64,000 nucleotides of DNA. It comes from Lepidodermella squamata (taxonomy: Eukaryota > Gastrotricha). Below the pieces are notes generated by a model, which saw only the letters and a program-made list of their open reading frames with translations, was not told where the DNA came from and made no database searches. Position 1 is the first letter of the stretch. Every line of letters starts with the position of its first letter. The stretch is taken from assembly GCA_047495785.1 (NCBI GenBank), contig JBLDXI010000032.1, positions 1,860,001-1,924,000 of the forward strand, given 5' to 3'. A program made the translations under genes and the position numbers. Positions 23,701 to 35,600 of this stretch are shown here, one piece after another.

Positions 23701-26700
23701 TTCAGGCGAGGATTCTTCCCAAGCTCAGGGGGTTCTGCACAGAGAGCCCAAATTGGCATGCGTCTCGAAGCTGTGGACTTAGTTTACCCCCATTTAATCG
23801 CAGTTGCTCGTATCGACGAGATAGCCCTAGATGGAAGATGGCTGATCAAATTCGATGGTTGGGGATCCAGGTTTGATTACTGGGCAGAGCCGACAGCTGA
23901 ACATTTGTTTCCATGCGGTTTTATGGAGTATGCCGGGAAATATCCTGATGTTATGAAAAAGTTGTGTGAAGTGAGAAAGCAGAACATTACAACTCAACTG
24001 CAGCGTCCTAAAAGCACAGATTATTCGCAAAGCCCCTTCCCTTGGCTGCAGTATTTCAGCGTCGTTAAAGAAGAGCGAGATGGAGAGCCAATAATTGCTC
24101 AAGCGGTGCCTTTGCACCTGTTCGGAAAATCGCATTTGTTGGGATTTGACAAGGATCCGAACTGTAATCAATACATGAACGTGGGAGGACATAGTCCGAC
24201 TTTGACCAGCTTGTTGTGCGACCAGGTTGCGAAATCTTTGTCAGCTGATGAAGAAGCTATCAACTATCGCGTGTTCCAGCATCTTGCGCTCCCTGCTGAT
24301 ATCGACTGGTCGCTGCTAGCTTGGCCTTCACGAGCGCAGTTGCTCGACTCGAAGAAAACATACCCACACTTTTTATGCGCCTGGCCGGACTTCGTGCATT
24401 TTGTCAACGAGCCTGGCAAGTTCGAAGATAACACCCCGGAATCGTCGGGCATGACTTTGGCTCTCGCAAATGTTCCTTCAATAAGTGGGCTCGCTAATAT
24501 TCTGAAGAAATGGCTCCTTGAGCAGCCTCGTTATATTCCAAACGATTTCAGCCTTCTCTTCAGTAATTTGGTCAAAGATTGCCCGTATTCTTACACGTTT
24601 TTGAACAAATCCGCCCTAAAAGCAGAGTCCGATGTCAGATATATCGAGGAGTGTATGAGGCAGCGCTTACTACCTTTTCTCCTGGAATATTTGCTGATAG
24701 TCGGGAATCTTGGCATCGAAAAGGTTTCTGAGATACTGCCAAAGCGGGCAGAGGTTGTCGGCGCTTATCAGCGTGTCACACTGGCTGCTCCGGGAACCAA
24801 CAACCAGTCAACATGGGCAAGTGTTACCGCCTCACCAAAATGCCGATTGCTTAACATGGGCGAGGCTGAGAAGCGAGCCTATTTCATGAAAGACTGTCCG
24901 CGACTTCTTTGCGTTCAACATGCTTTCCATTACACCAAATTTATGGAAACTACGACGCTTGATACACAATTGAACTGGAATTCGTCTCTTCCTGCGATCG
25001 GAAATTTTCATGATAATTTTCTAACCGTGTTCGCTCTCAGCCAGAGTGATGCGAGATCTCTCAGCGAGCCATTGAATATTAAGCACCCTTATCTAATGAG
25101 ATTCGCTGGATTTTTGTCGAATTTTATTGAACAAGCTGGTATCCCATCTTTAAGCTATTTGACTGAGCTTTACTTAGCTAGAAATGAGCTGACCAGTTTA
25201 CCTGAGGCCATCTCGAACTTGGCAAACTCTCTCCGAAAGCTTGATTTGTCAAGGAATCTCTTCATTGAAATACCAAATGCTGTATTTGGCTTGAAAGCAT
25301 TGCAAATTTTGAATGTTGACTACAACCCACTGGAGAGAGTAGATGACGGGATTTCTGCTTTGACAAATTTGAAAAAGCTGTCCCTAAAGAGCAATACAGT
25401 TAAAGCTTTCCCAGACGCTTTGTGGCAGTTGACCAATCTGCAGTATCTTGATATATCCGGAATGATACGAATAGCTACAAATAGCATTCACATAGATGAG
25501 GTTGTCACATTCATGCAAAAGGCGAACTTTTCATCGGCTGCCATCGAATATTTTCTCGATGGGGCACATGACGGACAGGGTCGAGGCGATGTTGAGTCAC
25601 TTAATGAGGATTTATTCAACTTCATCCAGCGGCTCGAACTGCCTCCTGGACAGCTTTTCCCTCAGGGGATTCTCCGCCTGAAAAATTTGATTTTCTTATG
25701 CTTGGCAAATCAATCGATTAAAGAGGTCCCTGCTGAAATCCAGTCACTGTCCCAATTGTCCCATTTGGACCTATCAGGCTGCTTGAACCTAGTTAATATA
25801 TCACCATTCATCGCCAAGTGCCCTTTCACCAGATTGAACCTTAACAACTGTCCCCAGCTAAAAACCCCTCCTGAAGAAATTCGTAAGAGTTATTTCGAGC
25901 GACTAATGCAGGGCTCGGTGCAATGCCGTCGAACTAAATTGATGTTCATCGGACTGGGCGGGGCTGGCAAAACCACTCTAGCCCACGCGTTGACCAAAGG
26001 CTCGAAAACTGTATCAAAATTTGAAGTAACTGATGGCATCGATATCACCAAGTGGGAAGTTTCAGATATCGAATTTCGAATGTGGGACTTTGCTGGGCAA
26101 GTAGTTTACTACAACACTCACCAGTTTTTCATTTCAAAAAGGGCTGTTTATTTGTTGGTTTGGAATATCAGGCTTGGCCATGAACATGCGGGTCTTGACT
26201 TCTGGCTTAGTTCTATTGCCTCTCACGCCCCAGGGGCCCCAATTCTTGTCGTGGGCACGCATTGCGATGAAGTTAGTCAAGAGCGCTCCTTCCTACCAGA
26301 GGCTAATTATCGGTCTAGATTCGATTCGATTTCCGGATTCCATTATGTCAGTAGCTTCACAGGTGCTGGCGTTGAAGAATTGAAGGCAGACATCATTAAG
26401 GTGACGCTTGCACAAAAGCACATGGGAGAGGAAATACCGGCTTGCTGGCTAGCTCTCGAGGAAGCCATTTCTGGGCTAGCGGACGAAGAGCTCTTACCGA
26501 TGAAAGCTATGGTTGAGAGTGCCCGCGCAGTAGGCATTTTTTCTATCGACGAGTTGGACCAGGCATTACAGTTTTTGACCGACATGGGATCCATTCAATA
26601 CTTCCGTACCGACTTCTTGCGCGATATTATTATTATAAACCCGCAGTGGGTTGTGGATGTGATGGCTAAAATTGTTTCTGTCAAAAACACGCGTTATATT

Positions 26701-29546
26701 GACCAGGGACGCATTAGGCGCGTTGATATTCCTCATATCTGGGCGGCATATGATCAGAACCTTCATGAGTGGCTTCTGAAGCTAACTGAGGCCTTTGATT
26801 TGACTTTTCCGTTGAAAAACGAGCCTGTCTCGATAGTTCCATGCCTACTACCGGAGAATCCGCCTGAAACCATGGTTTTCCCCAGCCTTGATGAAAACCC
26901 AGGACATCGGCAAACTAAGGTTGTTTTCATGTTCAGATATCTGCCCACTGGGCTTTTCAATAGAGTTCAAGTTCGCCTGTGCCAGTTTTCGGAAGGAGCG
27001 ACAATGTGGAGGCGCGGTAGTTTGCTCAAGAAAAACCAGCATCACGCCCTACTCTCACAGCCCGATTCCACGACTGTTCAAGTCAAAGTTCAAGGCCCCT
27101 GCCCTGAGAATATCGCATTCCTTATTCTTGAAGTCGTTGACACGTTAATAACCGAGTCATTTCAAGGGGTCCAACCCGATTACCTATTCGCATGTCCCGC
27201 GTGTGTTACGATTAGGTCACCAGATCCTAGCATGTTTGAACGATCGCGAATTAGACGCGCTAACGAATTGAAGGTGCCGTTTTTGCAGTGCTTGAACTAT
27301 TTCCATTCAGTTGGAACGCAAGAGCTCCGACAGCTATTCCCAGCTGAATCTTCGGCAGAGTTCGAAACTCAATTCTTCAGGACCATGCAAGACATTACTA
27401 GTCTGCAGCAAAACATTAAGATAGATATTCTAATAATTGGATGCTCGGCTGATGCTAAGCCCGAAGAGCTGGAAAACTGCGTGTCTACACCGGACGTTGG
27501 GAAAGATATCGAGGTGCTTTTTCCTAAATTGAAGGTCGTCACAGTGCCCGATCCGGACTCTTCATCTGATGCTGTTTCGTACGACCAGCTTAATGTCATG
27601 ATTCGCCAAGCTCGTGTTGTCGTCTATTGTCTATCAGCGCCTTTTATGGAGAACGACAGATGCTTAGGCGCCTTTCTTACCGGTCGAGAATCGCTAAAGA
27701 AGCCTAACTTGGTCATTATTTTGCGGGACTTCAATCTTCAGAATTACCCTACTCTCGCATTCCAAATGACCGATGACCTCTACTACAAAGCTATCAATCG
27801 TTCTAGGTACAGTCCAGATGAGTTGAAGAACCGAATTCTAATGCCGTTGGAACTGGTTGAGGCTCAGGAAAGGACCAAGGTTACTGTCTCGAAAAAGAAG
27901 CGACCAGATGTTTTCATTTCATATTGCTGGTCCAACAGTCGCGATGCCGTAAATAAGGGCTCAAAAGCTATTCAGAAGGCTTTGGGAGTAACAGATCCAC
28001 GAGATATTAAGAAGTACCTGGCTGATCATGGCTTCAGTTGTTGGCTTGACATCGAGCAAATCGGACTTGGAGGACTTTTTCGCGATATTGCCGATGGAAT
28101 TCGCTACGCCCAGGTTGTTGTGGTTTGCGTATCGGATGAATATATAAAATCGGAAAATTGCTTACGTGAATTTCACTTCGCCACCACCAGCCTCCGTCGA
28201 CCTATCGTTCTTTGTCCTGTCGGAACGGGAATCGACTGGCAAACGTCCGAAGTTAACCTGATTGTTTGTCAATCAGCTACTACAATAAATTTCCAAGTTG
28301 ATATAAAAGAGAACTGGGAGGCTCTTATTGAATCTGTAAAGAAGCATATCAAAATGAGGGATGACGAAGCAATTGCCCAAAGCGAAGATCCCAACCAGCA
28401 TGCGCTATCTAAACTCGGTCGACGCAAGACGTTATTGAACATAGCCAATGCTGAAGCTAACAGTTCAGCGACTGAGAAATCGTTGATTTTGCATGAGGTT
28501 ATCGAACTTGGTCAAAGGAAAATGCTAAGGCAACTTAGCGGCTACAGCCAAGCGGTCGATACGAGGCCCTATCCTAGGCTCATTTTGCTCGATGCAAAGA
28601 CACTTCCGGATCCTCCGAAAGAGAAGCGGAAAAATAAAGGCAAAAGCGATGATGACGAAGGAGCGAGTGAAAATGCTGATAAGTCCAAAGAAGCAGCGCC
28701 CGAAATTAGGTTAGATCTCCGTTTTAAGATTTTTTCTATACAATTGTTCCGTTTTAAAGGGATAACGATGAGGCGAACGTGCAAGTGGTAGATGAAGCCA
28801 CCGAACCTGCTGAAAAATCTCCTGAATCTGCGGAAGCTAAGGACGATGATAAGAAAGGCGACGAAGATGAGGAGGAACGAGAGGGAGAAATAATTGAAGA
28901 TGATCCATACGAGGGGTTAGACGTAACTGATCCCTTCAATCGACTGAAATGGCAAATTAAGTTTTTGTGTGAACACGAAAGTGGCTGGCATCCAAGTGAA
29001 CACAGCATAGTAGTTACTATACGTCAATTCCAGCAGTTTGGTCTTGGTAGCCCTGGTGAAGCTTTCAGATCCGCAGCTGGCTATTTCGGACCTATGCTCA
29101 CGTTTTTAAAGCAGTCCGGTAACACCACGCTAGAGCTTTTTACTCCGAAGCAACCTGAATTAATGAATACATGTGCTGAAATTGTCGCCCAGGTTGATCA
29201 GCTGATAACTCCTGGCCAAGAAGTGTTTCAGGATAACTACGTCTCCTTCAGGCAAATGGTTATGTCTCTAGATAAACAAAATCAATGCGGCGGTCTTAGG
29301 CGCTGCTTATTGGCGATGGGGAAAGAGCTGTGGCTATGTGATGAGCATCAAGGTTCTTCAAATTATCGCGCCAAAGCTGTGGCCGCAAGTGATAATAGCG
29401 CTGGAGCAACTGCTGAACCTTCAAAAGAAGCGGCTGCTGAGATTGATTCTGCTGATACTTTGGACAATGCAAAATTAGTACCTGTGAACAGACCTCATTT
29501 AGATGCTATCAAATCCTCATATAGTCGAGCTTGTGTTGTGCAATAG
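20770..29546 (+). CDS. Giant MBT-LRR-Roc-COR-TIR protein, paralogue 1
   Basis: Model: join(20770..20928, 20978..21037, 21091..21294, 21349..28709, 28760..29546), 2856 aa. Order: basic start; LRR of the cysteine type (LTGCKQVTENSM, about 90-190); a conserved unknown block with CxxC (LARCTRCSIDI); one MBT repeat (about 943-1010: MRLEAVD, FDGWGSRFDYW); a second unknown block; LRRs (about 1408-1652); Roc GTPase (about 1670-1830: GLGGAGKTT, DGIDI, WDFAGQVVYYNTHQFF, THCDE); COR (about 1840-2160); a TIR-like domain lacking the glutamate (about 2164-2290, NDRCLGAF); a TIR domain (about 2325-2475: VFISYCW, CLREFHFA retaining Glu); and a C-terminal domain (FLCEHESGWHP to LWLCDEHQ). The end, SRACVVQ, is a CaaX box. 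Roco proteins are GTP-switched dimers; TIR domains with this Glu can cleave NAD. Roc and COR are encoded without introns here, unlike paralogues 2 and 3. A 50-nt intron (28710-28759) interrupts an acidic linker before the last domain. Confidence 0.88.
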
Positions 29547-29577
29547 TTGTGCTTGCCTATTTTATTTTTTATGATGG

Positions 29578-29583
29578 ATTAAA
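29578..29583 (+). other. Poly(A) signal (ATTAAA) in the 109-nt gap between Roco 1 and Roco 2
   Basis: ATTAAA 31 nt past the stop of the first Roco gene and about 48 nt before the acceptor-like AG of the second. This is the order expected for a cistron boundary processed by coupled 3' cleavage and trans-splicing. Confidence 0.45.
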
Positions 29584-29604
29584 TGACCAATGTTGATGTA
29601 GGCT

Positions 29605-29655
29605 TGTAATTTGATTTACTTTTTCTCTCAGTGCTCGTGTAGAGTTTTAAAAGAG
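29605..29655 (+). promoter_or_regulatory. Acceptor-like pyrimidine tract and AG before the second Roco ATG
   Basis: A tract ending TTACTTTTTCTCTCAG, AG at 29630-29631, lies 24 nt before the ATG at 29656. It is the best pyrimidine tract of the three Roco boundaries. Confidence 0.5.
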
Positions 29656-32600
29656 ATGTCCGACGCGCCTAGTCGCAAGGCGAAAAATCAAGGTAGAGTT
29701 CATACATAGCCTTTTCCATTTTCAAAGTTTGAATTTCAGGCGACGGCTCCCCCGAAGTGAGCTTCAACTTGACAAGCCTTTTCTACAAGCTCTCAGACAG
29801 TTTCTCAACTCCGGCAAAATATCTGGTAAGTTTCATTAGTACCTTCCTACTATCTGCTTGACCGAAGAGTTTTCCAGAAACTTTTCGAGCAGTTTGCTGA
29901 CAAAAAGATCGAAGCTATCAACGCGAGGCAACTTGATCCCTTGACAGATGAGCTACTTTGCTTTCCTGCTATCACTACCCCGAAATTCGACTTTGTAACA
30001 ACCCTGGATATTTCTTTCACGTCTTGCGTAAGCGACACTGGAATCCGATGTATTGCTCAGTCCTTGAAAGCGCTGAGTAGCGTGAATGTGGCTGGGTGTC
30101 GCCTTCTGACGGAGAGCTCTTTGCGATGGCTTGATGTTTCAGGCGGCTCAAGGATGATGAAGTTGAATTTCGATTGGACCTCTGTTAGATACGTTCCATC
30201 ATGGACGGTTGATGCTTCACTTCGCAGTTTATCAATCGAAGGCTGTCCCCTAGTGTTGAAACCACAGAAGGTCTGGGACCCGAACTACACCCCAAAATCA
30301 ATCACCTTGGCCAAAATTGTGGTTTTGAAACCTAAAGAAATGGGCCTATCATCGATTTCGGGGCAGATCTTTCCTTGCGATGAACCTTCGTCTATCGCTG
30401 GCATTCCTTCCGTCGCTTACTGCTATAAAAGCGGTCCTTTTCGCGTTTTTGAATGTTGTGATGACGCTTGGGCTCAATTCATTCTTTCCGATAACTGCTT
30501 CGTAATCCTGCCCGTTGTTCTTGAAGAGAGAGCGTCTAGGGCTAATTTGGTAGAGTCGGTGGTTAGCCGGTTGAATTTAGTCGCATGTCTTGTTCGAAAT
30601 GTTAAATTTCTCGTTGTACCTGTTATCAAGGGGATGGCGAATACAAACTTTACACAGCTTCGCGGGGAGCTTACGGAATTGTTTAGTACGGAGACGTTTC
30701 CGACTGAAGCTAACTTCATTTCCGATGTTCGGCAATCAATTTTCAATAACTTGACGAAGACTGATGTGCAATTCACTGATTCCTATGCTGAGGTTCAAAA
30801 ATTTATCAACGCGGAATTGATTTCGCATAAAACATTACCCAACATCGCACAGCCGCTGTTTCAGGCTTTGGAAAATTCGAATTTCTTTTCGCGGCAGGAT
30901 AACGCAATGGGAACTCTGGGGGACTTCCTTGAATCATTGAGTGTTAACGATGTTGTACCAAATTGGTCATCTTTCTTAAGCCTCATGGTCGAGACTGGCA
31001 ACTGCTGGCTAGAAGCTCGAACAGCTATGTGTTCAGATTACCCTTCAGCTATCGGCCCTTCCCATTTGTACTGCCCTATAACGCAGTTTGTGCAATTAAT
31101 CTCAAGTATGGCTCAAACGGCGTCTGAGATAACTGCCAGCCCGGAAAAAAATAGCTGCTTACCCGAGGAAACTCCCTTGCTTACTGCTAGCAGTTTGCTT
31201 GGCGGTTTGGTGGATAGTTATGTGGCAAAACGGTTCATTGGGGTTTTGGAATTAAAGGGAATAGTTTTTGTGTTAAATGACTCTCCTATTTTACCTTTGT
31301 CCTTGAGGCCAGACCCTCCAGTAGATTTGAATCATTTTGTTGAGCGGAAACCAGGTGACACTGTAATTGAGTTATCTTATCCTTTATTGTGTAATTCTAG
31401 TCACACCTTTCCCGCTGTTCTCTCACTGCTGACGAAAATTTTATGCCCGACAACAGTGTGGAAAAGCGGTGCCTTTTTCTGCGAATCTTCTTTCCTCGAC
31501 GTTCTAGTCACCGCGAGTGATCGAAATTTGAATTTGAGGTTTAGCTTCGAAAGTTTTGCCTTGAAAAATGCCGCAGATGATGACCCGTTGAAGTCTTCGC
31601 TGTTAGGCTCTCTATCAATTTTGCACACTGCTTGTTGTGCAGTGCTTGCTCCGTTCGCAGCGGCTAATATTGAAAATGTGGGCACATCACACGGTATAGC
31701 TTGTATCCAGCAAACAGAGCATTGGATTGAATACAGCCGATCACTTCCTTTTTATAATCAAGGCGCTTCAAATAACTTGCGATGCCGTGACTGTTTTCTG
31801 GATTTGAAGAGTCTATGCGCGCTTCAAAAAGTGCAGCTAGTTTCGAGACCATGCAGCGACCTGATTGCAGTCGAAAGTTTGATGACTGATAAAAGCTCCG
31901 AAGATTTGCGATTTGAAGTTGCAATCTCTAACTATTATCTCGCAATTGACGAGACCGCCAAGCCTAACGACTTAGCTAGTGAACCGATTTTCGTGTATTT
32001 TGGCGATGTCAGTAACTTGAAGAAAGTGACGATTAGCCCTTCTTCTACTGAACTTTCCAGCCAATCGGAAACTGAAGCTCTTAACTTGGAATTTATTGCA
32101 GGGACGCTTATCTGCACCACGAAAGGTAAAGATGTTGGTAAAGATAGCCTTAAGCCCGTGAAGTGCGAAACCTGTCTTGTCGAGGCCTGTATCTCTTCCA
32201 ATAGGGAACTGAATGTCATTGTTTCCATAGGGGCTAAGAAGGCGTTTGAAGCTAAATTTAACAGCCCTTCACGATCAATCACATTTACAGTGGATCTCAA
32301 AGCGTCCTCTGAACCGCAATCCGCATCAAAGATGTCCCCTATTTATTTACATTGTCTAAATTCTAACGCAAGAAGTTTGTCGAAAGCTTCTTGTATTGTC
32401 GAGGGTATGGCCTTGGAGGCTGTCGATCGCAAGACACCTCATTTGGTTTGCGCCGCGCATGTCGCTAAGGTCAATACCGATGGCCGTTGGCTTATAAGAT
32501 TCGACGGTTGGTCAAACGACTTCGACTATTGGGCGAAGCCGAATTCGGCAGACCTTTTCCCTTGTGGGTTCATGGAATATCTCGCGCAGAACGAAACGGC

Positions 32601-35600
32601 TTTCGAAGAATGGAATGCTGCCAGAGGTGGGGAAATGAACCGGAATTTACAAGCGCCGCGTGACACGTCATACGGCGTTCCAATTTTTCCATGGGAAAAA
32701 TACTTTGCGGACAATAAAAAATCGAAAATCGGTGTCCCTGTACCATTTCATTTGTTCAATAAGTCACACCTTTGTGGCTACGACAACACGATGTTTTGGC
32801 GGCGCTTTCCCACTCTGACCAGCGACATTAAGACCTTGACGAACTACTGCGCGACCGCTATACCTCGCTTGTACGAAGATTCGATTGATGATTCAGGGCT
32901 TGCGGTTACGCCGGGTATGCGCCTTGAGGCTGTGGATATCAAAAACCCTGAATTGGTCAGTGTTGCCCATGTGAAAGCTGTTACTAGAGATGGCTTATGG
33001 TTGATATCTTTTGATGGCTGGGATTCAAGTTACGATTACTATATTGATCCTTCAGACCCTAAACGAATCGACCTATTTCCATGTGGCTTTATGGAATATG
33101 CGAATTCGAAACCTGGTGTTTTTGACGAGCTACTCGCCGCTTCAGGTCGCGACCTGAAGCGTGAGCTCCAGCCACCATTGGGAACAAACATTGGCAGCGA
33201 GTTTTCATGGGATACGTATCTTGGGCATATTATCAAGGGAAATGACAATGGGCCAGCTCGGCCAGTTCCTTTGAGTAAATTTTATCCATCCAAACTGTTC
33301 GGGTTTATTGTGCCCGAAAATCTTAGTTGTCACGATGCTGTTGAAGAAACGAATAATACTGAAAGTGGAACCAAGCGATTTGCTAGTTATTCATATAGCG
33401 AGATTTTCAAACAACCGCAGTTCATTCCGTTGCCAAAAATGACTAATGAATTGATGCAGTGGCCGTCTCGTATACGATTCACTAAAAAAGAGTTGACCCA
33501 TCCATATTTCATCTGTTGCTCCTGTGATCAACTTCATTTCGTGAACGAGTCTGCATTAAATCGTGGCTGTGTTTCGATCAATGCTGTTCCGCCTTTTGCA
33601 TTGGCTAATATTTTGATTACCCTACTTCAACAGTCCCGAATTGTACCTGATATCTTCGATCATGTTTTCGAGAGTGTTGATACCAAAGAAAAAGGGTCTC
33701 TCGCTGATTTTGAGAAGTCATTGAAACAAGTTGTCTTGCCTTTCTTATTGGACTATCTCACAATTCACTGCGCTTTCGTCGGGGAATCGAAATCTCGTAA
33801 AACTACCGAGAAATTGATCTATTCAATCTACGATCAAAATGAGATCAACAGTGCTAAGTCTGCAGGCGAGCTGTACCTTGCCGGTCTGAAATCAGGATGG
33901 TCAGCTGTTGAATTAGTTCAAGGCCAGGAGCATCTATTGCTTGACATGAGTATTGCCGAGCCTGAGATCTTCGGACGTGATACATTGTGTCCGAGGTTAA
34001 TTTGTGGCCAACATGCCTATCACTACGCCATGTTGAACAAAGATAGCTCAAAACCTCGTTTGACGCTCTCCGCCAAATCGCTCGGGCATTTGCACGATAT
34101 TTTTGTGACAAAATGCTCGTACAGCTCCGAGGATATCCAAAGCCTCGAGAAATCTTTGGACCAACATCACCCAGAAATAGCCCTTTTCTGCGGCACATGG
34201 TCTGAAAATTTGTTCTCAACGGGATTTTCGACTAAAAAAATTACCGAGCTGGTTTTAACTCACAATCAACTCACAGATTTGCCAAGCGGTGTTTCAGCAA
34301 TGGTTGAGACGCTGAAGTCACTCGACCTGTCATACAATCCTCTCGCTCGAATACCCAAAGTTGTTTTTCAAATGAAGTCACTTGAGAGCCTTAGGATAGA
34401 TCACGCTCCGGTAAAAGAAATCGACAATGAAATCGGTAATTTGACATCGTTACGCCGATTATCTCTGCGCTTCAATATGCTATCCGCTTTACCAGAAACT
34501 CTCAAAAGCTTAAATAGCTTGGAAAATCTTGATCTGACCGGAATGCCATTAATATTGAGTAATGACCCTGTTGATAAGGAAAGTATGATCGCCTTCGTGA
34601 AGGAAAATGACTATCCTATCGAAATTGAGCAAAAGTTGTCTAGTTTGTTTGTCAATGGCGTTAAGTCTGTTTCGAAGGATTCAGCGAATAGATTCCTGAT
34701 GAATGAAGTCCCGAGATTGAAAGCGTTCGATCTCCCTCGCTTGCCCTCAATTATTGAGTTGATCATGCCTAACCAAGGTTTCCCTTCGGTATCAGATATC
34801 CTAGGGAGGTGTACGAAGCTTCGAAAGGTTGATTTTTCAGGGTGTTTGAACCTCCAATCAATCGATTCGGCTATCGCATCTTGCCCGTTAGATTCCTTGA
34901 GCTTGGAGAATTGCCCCAACTTGACCACGCCACCTGCAGATATACGAGCAAAAGGCTTTGTAGCAACTCATGCTTATTTCAAAAGACTTGTCTCAGGATC
35001 TGTTGTATGCAAGAGATCCAAGTTGATGCTTGTCGGACTTGGGGGTGCCGGTAAGACAAGCCTACTACAAGCTTTGATGTCATCGGACGATGTAGCCATT
35101 AGTCGGGATGTAGATGTTACAGACGGTATCGACATCCAAACTTGGCGAGTCGCAACTGAGGACGACTCTTTGCTTGATCTGCGTTTGTGGGACTTCGCTG
35201 GACAGGTCGCTTACTACAACACCCATCAATTTTTCATGTCTCGCCGTGCTGTTTACGTTTTGCTATGGAACATTCGTTTAGGCCATGAGCATGCAGGGCT
35301 CGACTTCTGGCTCAGTTCTATCGCTAGCCATGCCCCTGATGCACCCGTCATTGTAGTCGGAACCCATTCGGATCTACTTCAAGGCTACCAACCTGTTTTG
35401 CCAGAGGCGAAGTACCGCCAACGTTTCCCATCCATTCGGGGTTTCTTCTACGTTAGCTCGTTGTCAGGATCGGGAATGGAGCCGCTTAGGAAGGAAATCA
35501 TTCAGGCAGCTCATTCACTAGAGGTAAATTTGAGATTTTTGCCCAGACTTCGCTAATTCTCATTTTTTGTTTATTTAGCATGTTGGTGAAGGTATGCAAC

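Noticed and set aside
28754-29008. Serine-rich minus-strand frame opposite the Roco 1 linker
   Set aside because: An antisense shadow of the Glu/Asp/Lys-rich linker; the plus strand has a clean intron and exon here.
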